From Bradyrhizobium xenonodulans (GTDB taxonomy: Bacteria; Pseudomonadota; Alphaproteobacteria; Rhizobiales; Xanthobacteraceae): a stretch of DNA of 64,000 nt. Position numbers and translations under genes: made by a program. Of the stretch, positions 23,211 to 30,619 are shown in pieces (position 1 is the stretch's first letter; the number at the start of each line of letters is the position of its first letter). The notes below the pieces were generated by a model. It had not been told where the DNA came from. It did no database searches and saw only the letters and a list, made by a program, of their open reading frames with translations. The stretch spans positions 1,084,501 through 1,148,500 of the forward strand of contig NZ_CP089391.1 of assembly GCF_027594865.1 (NCBI RefSeq). Reading direction: 5' to 3'.

Positions 23211-23993
23211 TTATCCGTTGAGCAGTTTCATTGCTTCTTCGTGAACGCGTGCGTCGCCGGCCGCGATGATGCGGCCGCCGCCCTGGGCAGGTTTGCCTTC
23301 CCAGGTGGTGACGACGCCGCCGGCGCCGGTCACGATCGGGATCAGGGCCGCGATGTCGTAAGGCTTCAGCTCGGTCTCGACCACGAGATCGACATGGCCG
23401 GCGGCCAGCATGCAATAGGAGTAGCAGTCGCCGCCATAGCGCGACAGCCGCGCGCCCTGCTCGATGCGGCCGAAGATGGCGCGGTCGCGCTCGTTCATCA
23501 GCAGCGGGCTGGTGGTGTAGGTCGTCGCCTCCGCAAGCGAGGCGCAGCGGCGGACCTGGAGCCGGCGCTCACTGGTCGGACCTTTGTAATTCGCCGAGCC
23601 GTTGTCGCCTGAAAAGCGCTCGCCGATGAAAGGCTGGTGCATCATGCCGAACACCGGCGCGCCCTTGTGCAGCAGCGCGATCAGCGTGCCCCAGATCGGA
23701 AAGCCCCCGATGAACGACTTTGTGCCGTCGATGGGGTCGAGCACCCAGACATAGTCCGAGTCCTCGCGCTCATTGCCGAATTCCTCGCCGACGATGCCGT
23801 GCTGGGGGAAGCTGGCCTTGATCAGCCGCCGCATCACCGCCTCCGCGGCGCGGTCGGCCTCGGTCACGGGGTCGAAATCCTTGGTCTTGCTCTTGTCGTC
23901 GACCGACAGCGAGGTGCGGAAGAACGGCAGGATGGTTTCGCCGGACGCGGTGGCGAGCCGTCCGATGAAGGCGGAGAAGTCGATCACCGTCAC
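23211..23993 (-). CDS. hisN: Inositol-monophosphatase-family phosphatase, probable histidinol-phosphatase
   Basis: A 260-residue Mg-dependent phosphatase. Metal-binding motifs are I-V-G-E-E-F-G (about residue 80) and WVLDPIDGTKSFIGGFP (about 100). The late segment Y-G-G-D-C-Y-S-Y-C-M-L-A-A-G-H-V-D-L-V resembles HisN-type histidinol-phosphatases more than SuhB, but the family is hard to split by eye. The chosen GTG at 23993 follows GAGGA by seven bases; a second GTG lies two codons later. Upstream codons in the longer frame have no family match. The small RNA to the right is divergent from this gene. Confidence 0.8.
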   Translation of the reverse strand: MTVIDFSAFIGRLATASGETILPFFRTSLSVDDKSKTKDFDPVTEADRAAEAVMRRLIKASFPQHGIVGEEFGNEREDSDYVWVLDPIDGTKSFIGGFPIWGTLIALLHKGAPVFGMMHQPFIGERFSGDNGSANYKGPTSERRLQVRRCASLAEATTYTTSPLLMNERDRAIFGRIEQGARLSRYGGDCYSYCMLAAGHVDLVVETELKPYDIAALIPIVTGAGGVVTTWEGKPAQGGGRIIAAGDARVHEEAMKLLNG

Positions 23994-24125
23994 GGCGGAA
24001 TCCTCGAAACGAAAGTCGGGTGAAGCTCGCTCCTGCCTAGCCCAATTCGCCCCTCGCGTGCAGCGCTGACTTGATTTGCTCCCTGGTATTTTGAATGCAG
24101 GGAACAGCTGCCTCAACTCAGTCAT

Positions 24126-24330
24126 CCCCTGGCCAAATATCGATCACAGACTTGAAAACTTAGTTCCGAACATGCCTTGTTCGTATGCAAATGACTATCA
24201 ACCCATTGAATTTCCTTATCAAAGAAACTGAATCTGGGTTTCTCTGGAAGCAACTGAGCCATGTGCATATTGCATGGGAAACGGCTCAAAAGCTCTTGCA
24301 CTTTGTGCGTCGCGGTCGCATATTGTTGCG
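24126..24330. other. Non-coding stretch upstream of the small RNA
   Basis: This AT-richer stretch holds no credible gene. It carries the promoter of the small RNA and probably that of hisN on the other strand. Short open frames here have composition and translation unlike their neighbours. Confidence 0.5.
24295..24324 (+). promoter_or_regulatory. Candidate promoter of the small RNA
   Basis: CTTGCA (24295-24300) and CATATT (24319-24324) are 18 bases apart, placing initiation near 24331, just before the first RNA hairpin. The same CTTGCA element occurs in the tRNA-Val promoter of this window. Confidence 0.5.
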
Positions 24331-24419
24331 GTGCGGTAGCGCTCTGCGCTATCGCTGCCCTCCTTGGGCGTTTCCTCCCTAGACTTGGGCCGCTTCTTCA
24401 TCAGAAGCGGCCCTTTTTT
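24331..24419 (+). ncRNA. Probable suhB/alpha-r8 (MmgR)-type small RNA
   Basis: About 89 bases with three hairpins. A ten-pair stem GCGGTAGCGC/GCGCTATCGC (24333-24355) comes first. A short GCCC/GGGC stem (24357-24369) shows TCCTT in its loop. A rho-independent terminator, GGGCCGCTTCT/AGAAGCGGCCC (24387-24413), is followed by six T. The linker carries CCTCC and TTCCTCCCTAGA, anti-Shine-Dalgarno-like motifs typical of trans-acting alphaproteobacterial sRNAs. The suhB motif is a known alphaproteobacterial RNA often found beside, and opposite to, inositol-monophosphatase-family genes, as here with hisN. Family naming is inference; the RNA gene itself is well supported. Confidence 0.65.
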
Positions 24420-24514
24420 CTTTTCATCTCAATCTTCGTTCAACGCGCGCAAAGATGCGAAGCGAAAGCGCGCTCGCGCTCGTCGCAGGCAACACGATCG
24501 TACGAAGAAAAAAC

Positions 24515-25420
24515 TTATTCCGCCGCGGCCTGGAACGGGCCGAGATCGCCGAACGGGATCGTGGTCGCCAACACGTCGGCGAGCACGCCGAAATCGCTCG
24601 CGACTTGCGCAAAGCGCGGACTGCGCTCGCGCCGCCGCTCGTCCATGTAGATCGCGCGGTTGAGCTCGAGCTGCACGGCGTGCAGCCCGCTCGCCGGATT
24701 GCCGTAATGCTCGGTGATGAAGCCGCCGGCATAGGGCTTGTTGCGGCCGATCGAATAGCCGAGTCCCGTCATGGTCTCCTCGACCCGGTCCGGAAGCAGC
24801 GGCGTGCAGCTCGTGCCGTAACGGTCGCCGATGACGACGTCGGGCCGGCGCGGCTCGTCTCTGCTGACGCCGACCGAGGGCATCGAGTGGCAGTCGACCA
24901 GCACCACGGTGCCGAACATCTGGTGCACCTTGTTGATCAGCCGGCGCAGCGCGCGATGATACGGCTTGTAGAGCGTCTCGATCCGCGCCAGCGCGTCATC
25001 GACCAGGATGCGGTCGCGGTAGATCTCCTGGCCGTCACCGACCACGCGCGGAATGGTGCCGAGGCCGCCGGCGACCCGCATCGAGCGGGTATTGGCAAAG
25101 CTCGGCAGCCGCCCGGTGAACATCCGCGGGTCGAGCTCATAGGGCTCGCGATTGACGTCGACATAGGAGCGGGGAAAGTTGACCCGCACGGTCGGAAAGC
25201 CGCGCTCGCTGAGATGGCCGATCAGCTCGTCCATGAAGGAATCTTCGGACCGCCGCAGCGTCGGCAGGTCGATCCGCGATGCCGCGAGGAATTCGTCCGG
25301 ATAGGTCGAGCCGGAATGAGGCGAGTTGAAGATGACAGGCGCGCGCCAGTGCGCAGGCTCCACGATCTCGAAGGCTGGCGACATGTCGCCGTCAAACCGG
25401 GTCATCTTTTCAGGCTTCAT
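24515..25420 (-). CDS. N-formylglutamate amidohydrolase family protein
   Basis: A 301-residue metallo-hydrolase of the FGase family, which cleaves N-formyl-L-glutamate to glutamate and formate in histidine degradation. APVIFNSPHSGSTYPDEFL carries the conserved N-S-P-H-S-G motif; VVLVDCHSMPS and GYSIGRNKPYAGGFITEHYG are also typical. No other hut genes are near, so a paralogous role is possible. The start is uncertain: ATGs at 25420, 25405 and 25384 all lie before the conserved region and none has a strong Shine-Dalgarno. Confidence 0.85.
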   Translation of the reverse strand: MKPEKMTRFDGDMSPAFEIVEPAHWRAPVIFNSPHSGSTYPDEFLAASRIDLPTLRRSEDSFMDELIGHLSERGFPTVRVNFPRSYVDVNREPYELDPRMFTGRLPSFANTRSMRVAGGLGTIPRVVGDGQEIYRDRILVDDALARIETLYKPYHRALRRLINKVHQMFGTVVLVDCHSMPSVGVSRDEPRRPDVVIGDRYGTSCTPLLPDRVEETMTGLGYSIGRNKPYAGGFITEHYGNPASGLHAVQLELNRAIYMDERRRERSPRFAQVASDFGVLADVLATTIPFGDLGPFQAAAE

Positions 25421-25739
25421 CCCTTCGCGCCGCACGATCCGGCACGGGCCCCGGATCGAATGATTCGGCCGGTCGAGCGGCTCTTATGTGTCGTCATTGT
25501 CCGGAATCGCAACCATTCTGCCAAGCGAAAAGATGTGTTTGGCGCTGGAACATGTCTTAACCGTGCGGGCAAGGAGGCGGGGACGCGCCGATGCGGCTCG
25601 ATTGATTCGTGCCGCATTCGGGTTCACAAGGGTCCGGCAGCGCAAGCCGGCTTGGGGTTAAGATTTTCACCCCAAATTTACCCTCTGTCGGGCTTAGTGA
25701 CCTCTGCTGATATCCTCTGGGGATTTGACGTTTCCTGCC
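25421..25739. other. Intergenic region upstream of cpdR
   Basis: No gene is seen in these 319 bases. An inverted repeat TTGGGGT (25652-25658) and ACCCCAA (25669-25675) with a ten-base spacer lies 65 bases before the cpdR ATG. It is a possible operator or leader hairpin. No exact CtrA box (TTAA-N7-TTAA) was found. Confidence 0.4.
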
Positions 25740-26099
25740 ATGCCAAAGATCCTGCTCGCCGAAGACGACAACGACATGCGCCGTTTCCTGGTCAAGGCGC
25801 TGGAAAACGCCGGTTTTCAGGTTTCGTCCCACGACAACGGCATGGCCGCCTATCAGCGGCTCCGGGAAGAGCCGTTCGAGATGCTGCTGACCGACATCGT
25901 GATGCCGGAGATGGACGGCATCGAGCTCGCCCGCCGGGCTTCGGAACTCGACCCCGACATCAAGATCATGTTCATCACCGGCTTCGCCGCGGTCGCCCTG
26001 AACTCGGATTCGGACGCCCCCAAGAACGCCAAGGTGCTGTCCAAGCCCGTGCATCTGCGCGAATTGGTCAGCGAAGTGAACAAGATGCTGGCGGCCTAA
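25740..26099 (+). CDS. cpdR: Cell-cycle response regulator CpdR
   Basis: A 119-residue single receiver domain. It has the acidic pair D9-D10, phospho-acceptor D52 (LLTDIVMPEMDG), T80 and K102 (VLSKP). AEDDNDMRRFLVKALENAG and LDPDIKIMFITGFAAVAL are near-identical to alphaproteobacterial CpdR. When unphosphorylated, CpdR primes ClpXP for degradation of cell-cycle substrates; CckA-ChpT phosphorylation switches it off. The protein ends M-L-A-A; terminal alanines are used for CpdR's own ClpXP turnover in Caulobacter. The ATG at 25740 matches family N-termini. Confidence 0.93.
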   Translation: MPKILLAEDDNDMRRFLVKALENAGFQVSSHDNGMAAYQRLREEPFEMLLTDIVMPEMDGIELARRASELDPDIKIMFITGFAAVALNSDSDAPKNAKVLSKPVHLRELVSEVNKMLAA

Positions 26100-26116
26100 A
26101 TCGGCCCCGTTCCGTC

Positions 26117-26145
26117 CTTGCACCGGCTCCCCTGAGCCGTTATAG
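26117..26145 (+). promoter_or_regulatory. Promoter of tRNA-Val
   Basis: CTTGCA (26117-26122) and TTATAG (26140-26145) are separated by 17 bases. Initiation would fall near 26152, about 24 bases before the mature tRNA. The spacer contains a GGCTC/GAGCC inverted repeat. Confidence 0.65.
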
Positions 26146-26175
26146 GGACCCGACCCGAACGCAAGTGGACTTTTA

Positions 26176-26250
26176 GGGCGCGTAGCTCAGCGGGAGAGCA
26201 CTACCTTGACATGGTAGGGGTCACAGGTTCGATCCCTGTCGCGCCCACCA
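26176..26250 (+). tRNA. tRNA-Val (anticodon GAC)
   Basis: The acceptor stem pairs GGGCGCG (26176-26182) with CGCGCCC (26240-26246); discriminator A and encoded CCA follow. The anticodon stem is CTACC/GGTAG with loop TTGACAT, placing anticodon GAC at 26208-26210, which reads GUC and GUU valine codons. The T-loop GGTTCGATCC is standard. Confidence 0.96.
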
Positions 26251-26473
26251 CGCTTCGCCTTCGGCTTCGCGTGGCACAGCCAAGACTTTACCGGGCGAAG
26301 CGTGTCCGGGCGTTGCGCGAAGAGCGTAACCGGATTTTTTGCCGCGAGCTTCGTCCAGGCAAGCCACCATCCGATCTTTATGATCCCGGAGCATGTCCGC
26401 ACCTCCTGACGAGGTGCGGCGAACTGTTTGCGACATTCGTGGTGGCCGACAAGTCGTATCGTCCTTGCCCCAC

Positions 26474-27772
26474 TCAACTCAGCGGCAGCAGATGGTCCGG
26501 GATCGGCACCGGCGCGGCCGGCACGAGCGATGCGACGGAAACGTGCGGCCAGGTCAGGCCGGCGAAATCCAGCATGACTTTCTGCGAGTACTGGATCTGC
26601 GTTGTCGCCACCCTGACATGGCCGCCCTTGAAGCCCTTGTTGGGCACGAACGGGATCGCGGCGACGAAGCTCGGAACCAGCGGCACCTTGCCCTTCTGCC
26701 GCGGCTGCAAGATCACCGGCGGCGTTCCCGGTGGCAAATGCGGCACGTCGATGTCGTAAACCACCGTCTCGATCCAGAACACCGCGTCCATCTGGAATGC
26801 GTTGGCGTTGGCGCTCCCGCCGCCCGGCGGCGGATTGGGCTGCCCCTCGAGGAAGGCGATGTTCGCCGTGCCGCCCGCGAAGTTCGGCGCGGTAGGATGA
26901 GGCCCGGGCGCGGGAACGGCTGGCAAGGGTCCGCCTGATAGCGGCGAGCCGGGCTTCGTCGACGTCTCGATGACGATGGTCTGGGTGATGGTCTGATGCG
27001 CGATCTGATTGCGCAGCACCGTGTTCGGATCCGTGATCATGGCTTGCGTCAGCTTGCCGGAGGCCATCAACGCGGTCAGATCCTGCGGCAGCCGGCGCGT
27101 GGTGTTGTTGGTCGCGGTCTGGTTCTGGAACAGGATCTTGTTGCCCGGATTGCCGCCGATGAACGGGGTGATGTCGATCGCCGCGATGGTCGGCTTGCCG
27201 GCGACCGGAGGCAGCGCGGCGCCTTGCGCAGTGATCGTCGTGCCGTGCGGGATCGACGCCATGCGCGCAACGGTGAACGGCTCGTTCGGATTGGTGGTGG
27301 CCGGCACGGCTAGCCAGATGCCGGGTTCGAAATGAATGCCGACGGGTGTTCCGGTGGTGATGTCGTTGATGGTCTGGAGATACGGCACGCCGTTCAGGAA
27401 CGCGTCCGCCTGCGTCCCCGTGCCGCGATTGGGAATCGAGCCGAGATTGTTCGAGAATGACAGCGTCTCGTCGGTGAGATTGAGCTCCAGCACGTTGTCG
27501 GCCGGGTCGGTCGTGTTCACCGGCCCCGGCATCGGCGTCGGCGTCGTCGCGCTGTCGGGCCGGAAGATCGTGTTGAAACCCTGCCCGGTGAACGTGCCCG
27601 TGAAGGCCGACAGCGGACCGAGGATGGGTGGCAGAGTGATCGGCGGAGGCGCTGCCCGTGCGGCGGCCGCCGCGGCGGGCTGTGCGGCATCCCTGAACAC
27701 GTTGTCGACCTGGTGGATGGAGAAATTCGCGGTCTTCGCAAATGCATTGGTGAGTGGTTTGGGCTCGTCCAT
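26474..27772 (-). CDS. Uncharacterised 432-residue protein
   Basis: I do not recognise the family with certainty. There is no signal peptide or membrane segment. After a short helix and an Ala/Pro-rich linker (about 30-48) the protein is strand-rich, with FTGTFTGQGFNTIFRPDS, IHFEPGIWLAVPATTNP and VARMASIPHGTTITAQG. The G-x-F-x-G-x-G-x-N-x-I-F-R-P start followed by an E-P-G-x-W segment suggests a nitrobindin- or lipocalin-like barrel (inference). The C-terminal part has VVYDIDVPHLPPGTPP and many prolines. The ATG at 27772 follows GAGGGATCACC. Its codon use fits the host, and it is a single-gene unit. Confidence 0.7.
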   Translation of the reverse strand: MDEPKPLTNAFAKTANFSIHQVDNVFRDAAQPAAAAAARAAPPPITLPPILGPLSAFTGTFTGQGFNTIFRPDSATTPTPMPGPVNTTDPADNVLELNLTDETLSFSNNLGSIPNRGTGTQADAFLNGVPYLQTINDITTGTPVGIHFEPGIWLAVPATTNPNEPFTVARMASIPHGTTITAQGAALPPVAGKPTIAAIDITPFIGGNPGNKILFQNQTATNNTTRRLPQDLTALMASGKLTQAMITDPNTVLRNQIAHQTITQTIVIETSTKPGSPLSGGPLPAVPAPGPHPTAPNFAGGTANIAFLEGQPNPPPGGGSANANAFQMDAVFWIETVVYDIDVPHLPPGTPPVILQPRQKGKVPLVPSFVAAIPFVPNKGFKGGHVRVATTQIQYSQKVMLDFAGLTWPHVSVASLVPAAPVPIPDHLLPLS

Positions 27773-28286
27773 GGTGATCCCTCGTGCTGCTGCAACTGTC
27801 GATGCCGACATTCTTCCGGGCCGGCCGTCCGGGCAGATGAGTCCTTCGCTATTACGCCTCGCGTCCCGACCGATAGCGGGCATGACAAACCGGTCACGCG
27901 CGCTCATGCGCGCATGCTCACCGAGAACATGGAGCGGTCTTACGTCGTTGGCCGGACCACAGGCCAAATGGATCCGCGTGAATCGGTCGTGATTTTCAGC
28001 TTATGGTCCCGGCAAGTGCGTGGTCGCGAAATAGGCGAGCACTGCGAACCGAGCGAAGCATTGCCTCCTTCGACGCCGTGCTCGAAAATGAGATCGTCAA
28101 AAAATGGGTTTCGGGCGCTTGCCTGCCCGGCTCCGGTTTCGTTGTGCTATCATACAACCTTAAGATGGCCGCAAGTGTGTTCCATGTCACAGGGCCAAAA
28201 GAGTCGCAGCAACGGGAAATCAGCAGGGTCGCGCCGTGATTTGCGCGACCGGCGCGACGCAGGCGGATCACGGTAAGGGGACGCGA
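27773..28286. other. Gene-free stretch
   Basis: About 510 bases between the divergent 432-residue protein and a small secreted protein. Short open frames exist on both strands but none has a ribosome-binding site plus protein-like composition. I see no repeat, terminator or strong promoter motif. Confidence 0.5.
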
Positions 28287-28532
28287 ATGATGCGAGTGAG
28301 CTGTCTGGCCGTGGCGGCACTGGCGCTGATGGGGTCGCGCGCGGATGCCGCGATCATCGACTGGCAGGCTGAGCTCCAACGTTGCCGTACGCTGCGCGAG
28401 AACGTGGCGCCGCTGCTTCAGGCCGGCGAAGGAATATCCGCCGTCGGCCGCTCCAACAGATCCGTCCGTCGCTGCCTCTGGATCCAGCGCATGGCGGTGC
28501 GTAAGAAAATCCCCGGCGCGGAAGTGTGGTAG
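28287..28532 (+). CDS. Small secreted hypothetical protein
   Basis: An 81-residue product with a signal peptide (VSCLAVAALALMGSRADA). The mature part of about 60 residues has two cysteines, in LQRCRTLREN and RRCLWIQRM, that could pair in the periplasm. The ATG at 28287 follows AAGGGGACGCGA. No family is recognised; the export signal and ribosome-binding site are the only support. Confidence 0.5.
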   Translation: MMRVSCLAVAALALMGSRADAAIIDWQAELQRCRTLRENVAPLLQAGEGISAVGRSNRSVRRCLWIQRMAVRKKIPGAEVW

Positions 28533-28566
28533 GGTCTGCGGTGAGGTCGCGTCGTCGCTCCATATT

Positions 28567-28655
28567 CCGTCATTGCGAGCGCAGCGAAGCAATCCAGAGT
28601 CTTTCCGCGGAGAGGTTCTGGATTGCTTCGTCGCAAGAGCTTCTCGCAATGACGG
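28567..28655 (-). repeat. 89-bp dispersed inverted repeat, copy 2
   Basis: The same element as 14091-14179 but in the opposite orientation: its reverse complement aligns over all 89 bases with scattered substitutions. The termini CCGTCATTGCGAG and CTCGCAATGACGG are intact. It sits between the small secreted gene and the RidA gene. Confidence 0.85.
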
Positions 28656-28865
28656 AGCGTGGAGCAGCAGCGCACTTTCTCACCGCGGAGGCGAGGTGTT
28701 GTCGGCCCGGATCCACACCGGCTTCAGCATGTAAAAGCCTCCCAGCCTTGATCCGTGACTCGCCGCCTGCCATTGTCCGGCCGTCCACCACGGCAACGCG
28801 TGGTGACATCCGGTTTGTGGCGTTCGTCGAAATGTGTCGCTTCGCCGGACGTGGAAGGAAGCCAG

Positions 28866-29297
28866 GTGACCGAGATGAGCAGCGTGAACAAGCCCGGCGG
28901 CAACTATCTGCCGGTGATCATCCATGGCGGAATCGCGTATGTCAGCGGTCAGTTGCCGCGCCGCGGCGAAGATCTGCTGTACGCGGGCAAGGTCGGCGCA
29001 GGTGTCGACATCGCGGCCGCGCAAGAGGCTGCTGCCCTCTGTGCCGATCTCTGTATTTCGGCCATCAACCACGCAACGGGCGGAGAGGACAAGATCGTCC
29101 AGGTCCTGCAACTCGTGGGATATGTCGCCTCGGCGCCTGGATTTACCCAGCAGTCGCAAGTCATGAACGGTGCCTCCGACCGGCTGATCGATCGCCTCGG
29201 CGATCGCGGTCGTCACACGCGTACGTCCGTCGGCGTCGCCGAGTTGCCGCGAGGGGCTCCGGTCGAGCTGAGCATGATTGCTGCTGTTCGGTCATAG
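28866..29297 (+). CDS. RidA (YjgF/UK114) family protein
   Basis: A 143-residue protein of the RidA superfamily; archetypal members deaminate reactive 2-aminoacrylate and related enamines. NKPGGNYLPVIIHGGIAYVS followed by GQLPRR, and RTSVGVAELPRGAPVELSMI, are the conserved edges. The sequence belongs to the longer divergent subgroup, and I could not place a conserved catalytic arginine confidently beyond R-T-S. The GTG at 28866 has GGAAGGA at ideal spacing; the ATG at 28875 is the alternative start. Confidence 0.85.
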   Translation: MTEMSSVNKPGGNYLPVIIHGGIAYVSGQLPRRGEDLLYAGKVGAGVDIAAAQEAAALCADLCISAINHATGGEDKIVQVLQLVGYVASAPGFTQQSQVMNGASDRLIDRLGDRGRHTRTSVGVAELPRGAPVELSMIAAVRS

Positions 29298-29334
29298 GCC
29301 TACCGATCGGTGATCGACGCCGCGACCGGCGGCC

Positions 29335-30426
29335 TCATGCGACGAGATATTTTGCGACCGCCCCCTCGTCCCACCCAATCCCGTTCCCGGGCTCTTCGCC
29401 CGGCAGCGCAAAGCCGTCCTTGATCTTCAACCGCGTCGACAGCACGGCGTCGGCCCAGTCGACATATTCCAGCCAGTGCGCGGTCGGCGTCACGCAGAGC
29501 AGATGCGCGCTGACTTCCGAGAACAGGTGCGTCGACATCTCGATGCCGGCAGCGTGCGCGAGCGCGGCGGCGCGCAGCCAGCCGGTGACGCCGCCGATGC
29601 GCTGCACGTCGGGCATCACGTAGTCGCAGGCTTCCGCGGAGAGCGCGGTCTGCATCGAGAAGGCGCTGTCAAAGTTCTCGCCGATCTGGACCGGCGTGCG
29701 CAGTGCATCCGCAATGCGGGCGCAGCCGGCATAGTCGTCGTGGCGGATCGGCTCCTCGATCCAGCTCAGCCCCTCGTCATCGAGCATCTCGCCGCGGCGG
29801 ATGGCGTCCGTCACCGTCAGCGCCTGATTGTAATCGCACATCAGCGTGACCTCATCGCCGACGGCCTTGCGCACCGCGCGCACGACGGCGAGGTCCTCCC
29901 GCGCGTCGGGCCGGCCGACGCGGATCTTGGCGGCGTGAAAGCCCTCGGCCAGCAGCTTGTGGGCCTCGTCCACTGCTGCGGCCGCCGGCATGATGCCAAG
30001 CCCCTTCGAATTGTAGGCCCTGACCGGCTTCGGCGCGCCGCCGAGCAGGCGCGCCAGCGGCAGGCCTTTGCTGCGCGCCAGCGCGTCCCATGCCGCCATG
30101 TCGATGCCGGATTGCGCCAGCCGCTGCAGGCCGGCGAGGCCGAGCAGGGTGAACCGCTGGGTCAGCTTGCGCTCGATCTCGAACGGCAGCAGCTCGTCGC
30201 CTTTGAGCAGCTCTGACATTTCCGTGACCATCGCGGTCAGCGGCTTCAGGACCGAAGGCGTGATCGAGAACAGATAGGCATGTCCGACGGCGCCCTGGTC
30301 GGTCTCGCAATCGATCAGCACCAGCGGCGCCTTTGCGACCGCCCCGGTGGAAGTTTTGAGCGGCAAATTCATCGGCACGATTACGGAGCGCGCATGGAAG
30401 CGCTTGATGCGGATGGTCTCGGTCAT
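29335..30426 (-). CDS. Enolase-superfamily enzyme (mandelate racemase/muconate lactonizing type)
   Basis: A 363-residue acid-sugar or aromatic-acid type racemase, dehydratase or cycloisomerase. The capping domain is followed by a TIM barrel with K-x-R (HAAKIRVGRPD) as base. Metal ligands lie in LMCDYNQ (Asp), SWIEEPI (Glu) and QIGENF (Glu), with a histidine in MSTHLFSEVSAHLL, consistent with the mandelate-racemase subgroup. RAYNSKGLGIMPAA matches racemase-like members. The ATG at 30426 has GGGAGATCC upstream. The exact reaction is not decidable. It converges on RidA. Confidence 0.87.
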   Translation of the reverse strand: MTETIRIKRFHARSVIVPMNLPLKTSTGAVAKAPLVLIDCETDQGAVGHAYLFSITPSVLKPLTAMVTEMSELLKGDELLPFEIERKLTQRFTLLGLAGLQRLAQSGIDMAAWDALARSKGLPLARLLGGAPKPVRAYNSKGLGIMPAAAAVDEAHKLLAEGFHAAKIRVGRPDAREDLAVVRAVRKAVGDEVTLMCDYNQALTVTDAIRRGEMLDDEGLSWIEEPIRHDDYAGCARIADALRTPVQIGENFDSAFSMQTALSAEACDYVMPDVQRIGGVTGWLRAAALAHAAGIEMSTHLFSEVSAHLLCVTPTAHWLEYVDWADAVLSTRLKIKDGFALPGEEPGNGIGWDEGAVAKYLVA

Positions 30427-30619
30427 TCGGCGGATCTCCCGGGGCGCTGATGCAGCTCGTTGCCGATCTTAAGCATCCGTGATGAAACGAAAAGGCGCTT
30501 GGCACGACCACCATAAAATGGGGTTGCGCGCCGCCCGCGTTTATGGGCTCTGTGCCGCCGCCTGCTTTGCCGCAAATCCCGAGAGATTTGCGACAAATCG
30601 CACACAACGGAGCCACAGA

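Noticed and set aside
23166..23612. A frame beginning MCSGFPTRSC in the 45-base palindrome.
   Set aside because: The same N-terminus arises in the other palindrome copy; it is repeat sequence followed by hisN antisense.
24185..24382. A 65-codon frame covering the small RNA.
   Set aside because: The sequence is better explained by the promoter, hairpins and terminator of an RNA gene.
26176..26250. tRNA-Val 3' end as an integration site for a mobile element.
   Set aside because: No integrase, direct repeat of the tRNA end, or compositional break is seen downstream.
26187..26477. A minus-strand frame overlapping tRNA-Val.
   Set aside because: Its C-terminus RDRTCDPYHVK-type sequence is the known artefact of translating tRNA genes backwards.
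28003..28239. A 78-codon plus-strand frame in the gap before the small secreted gene.
   Set aside because: No ribosome-binding site, no recognisable motif, and poor protein-like composition.
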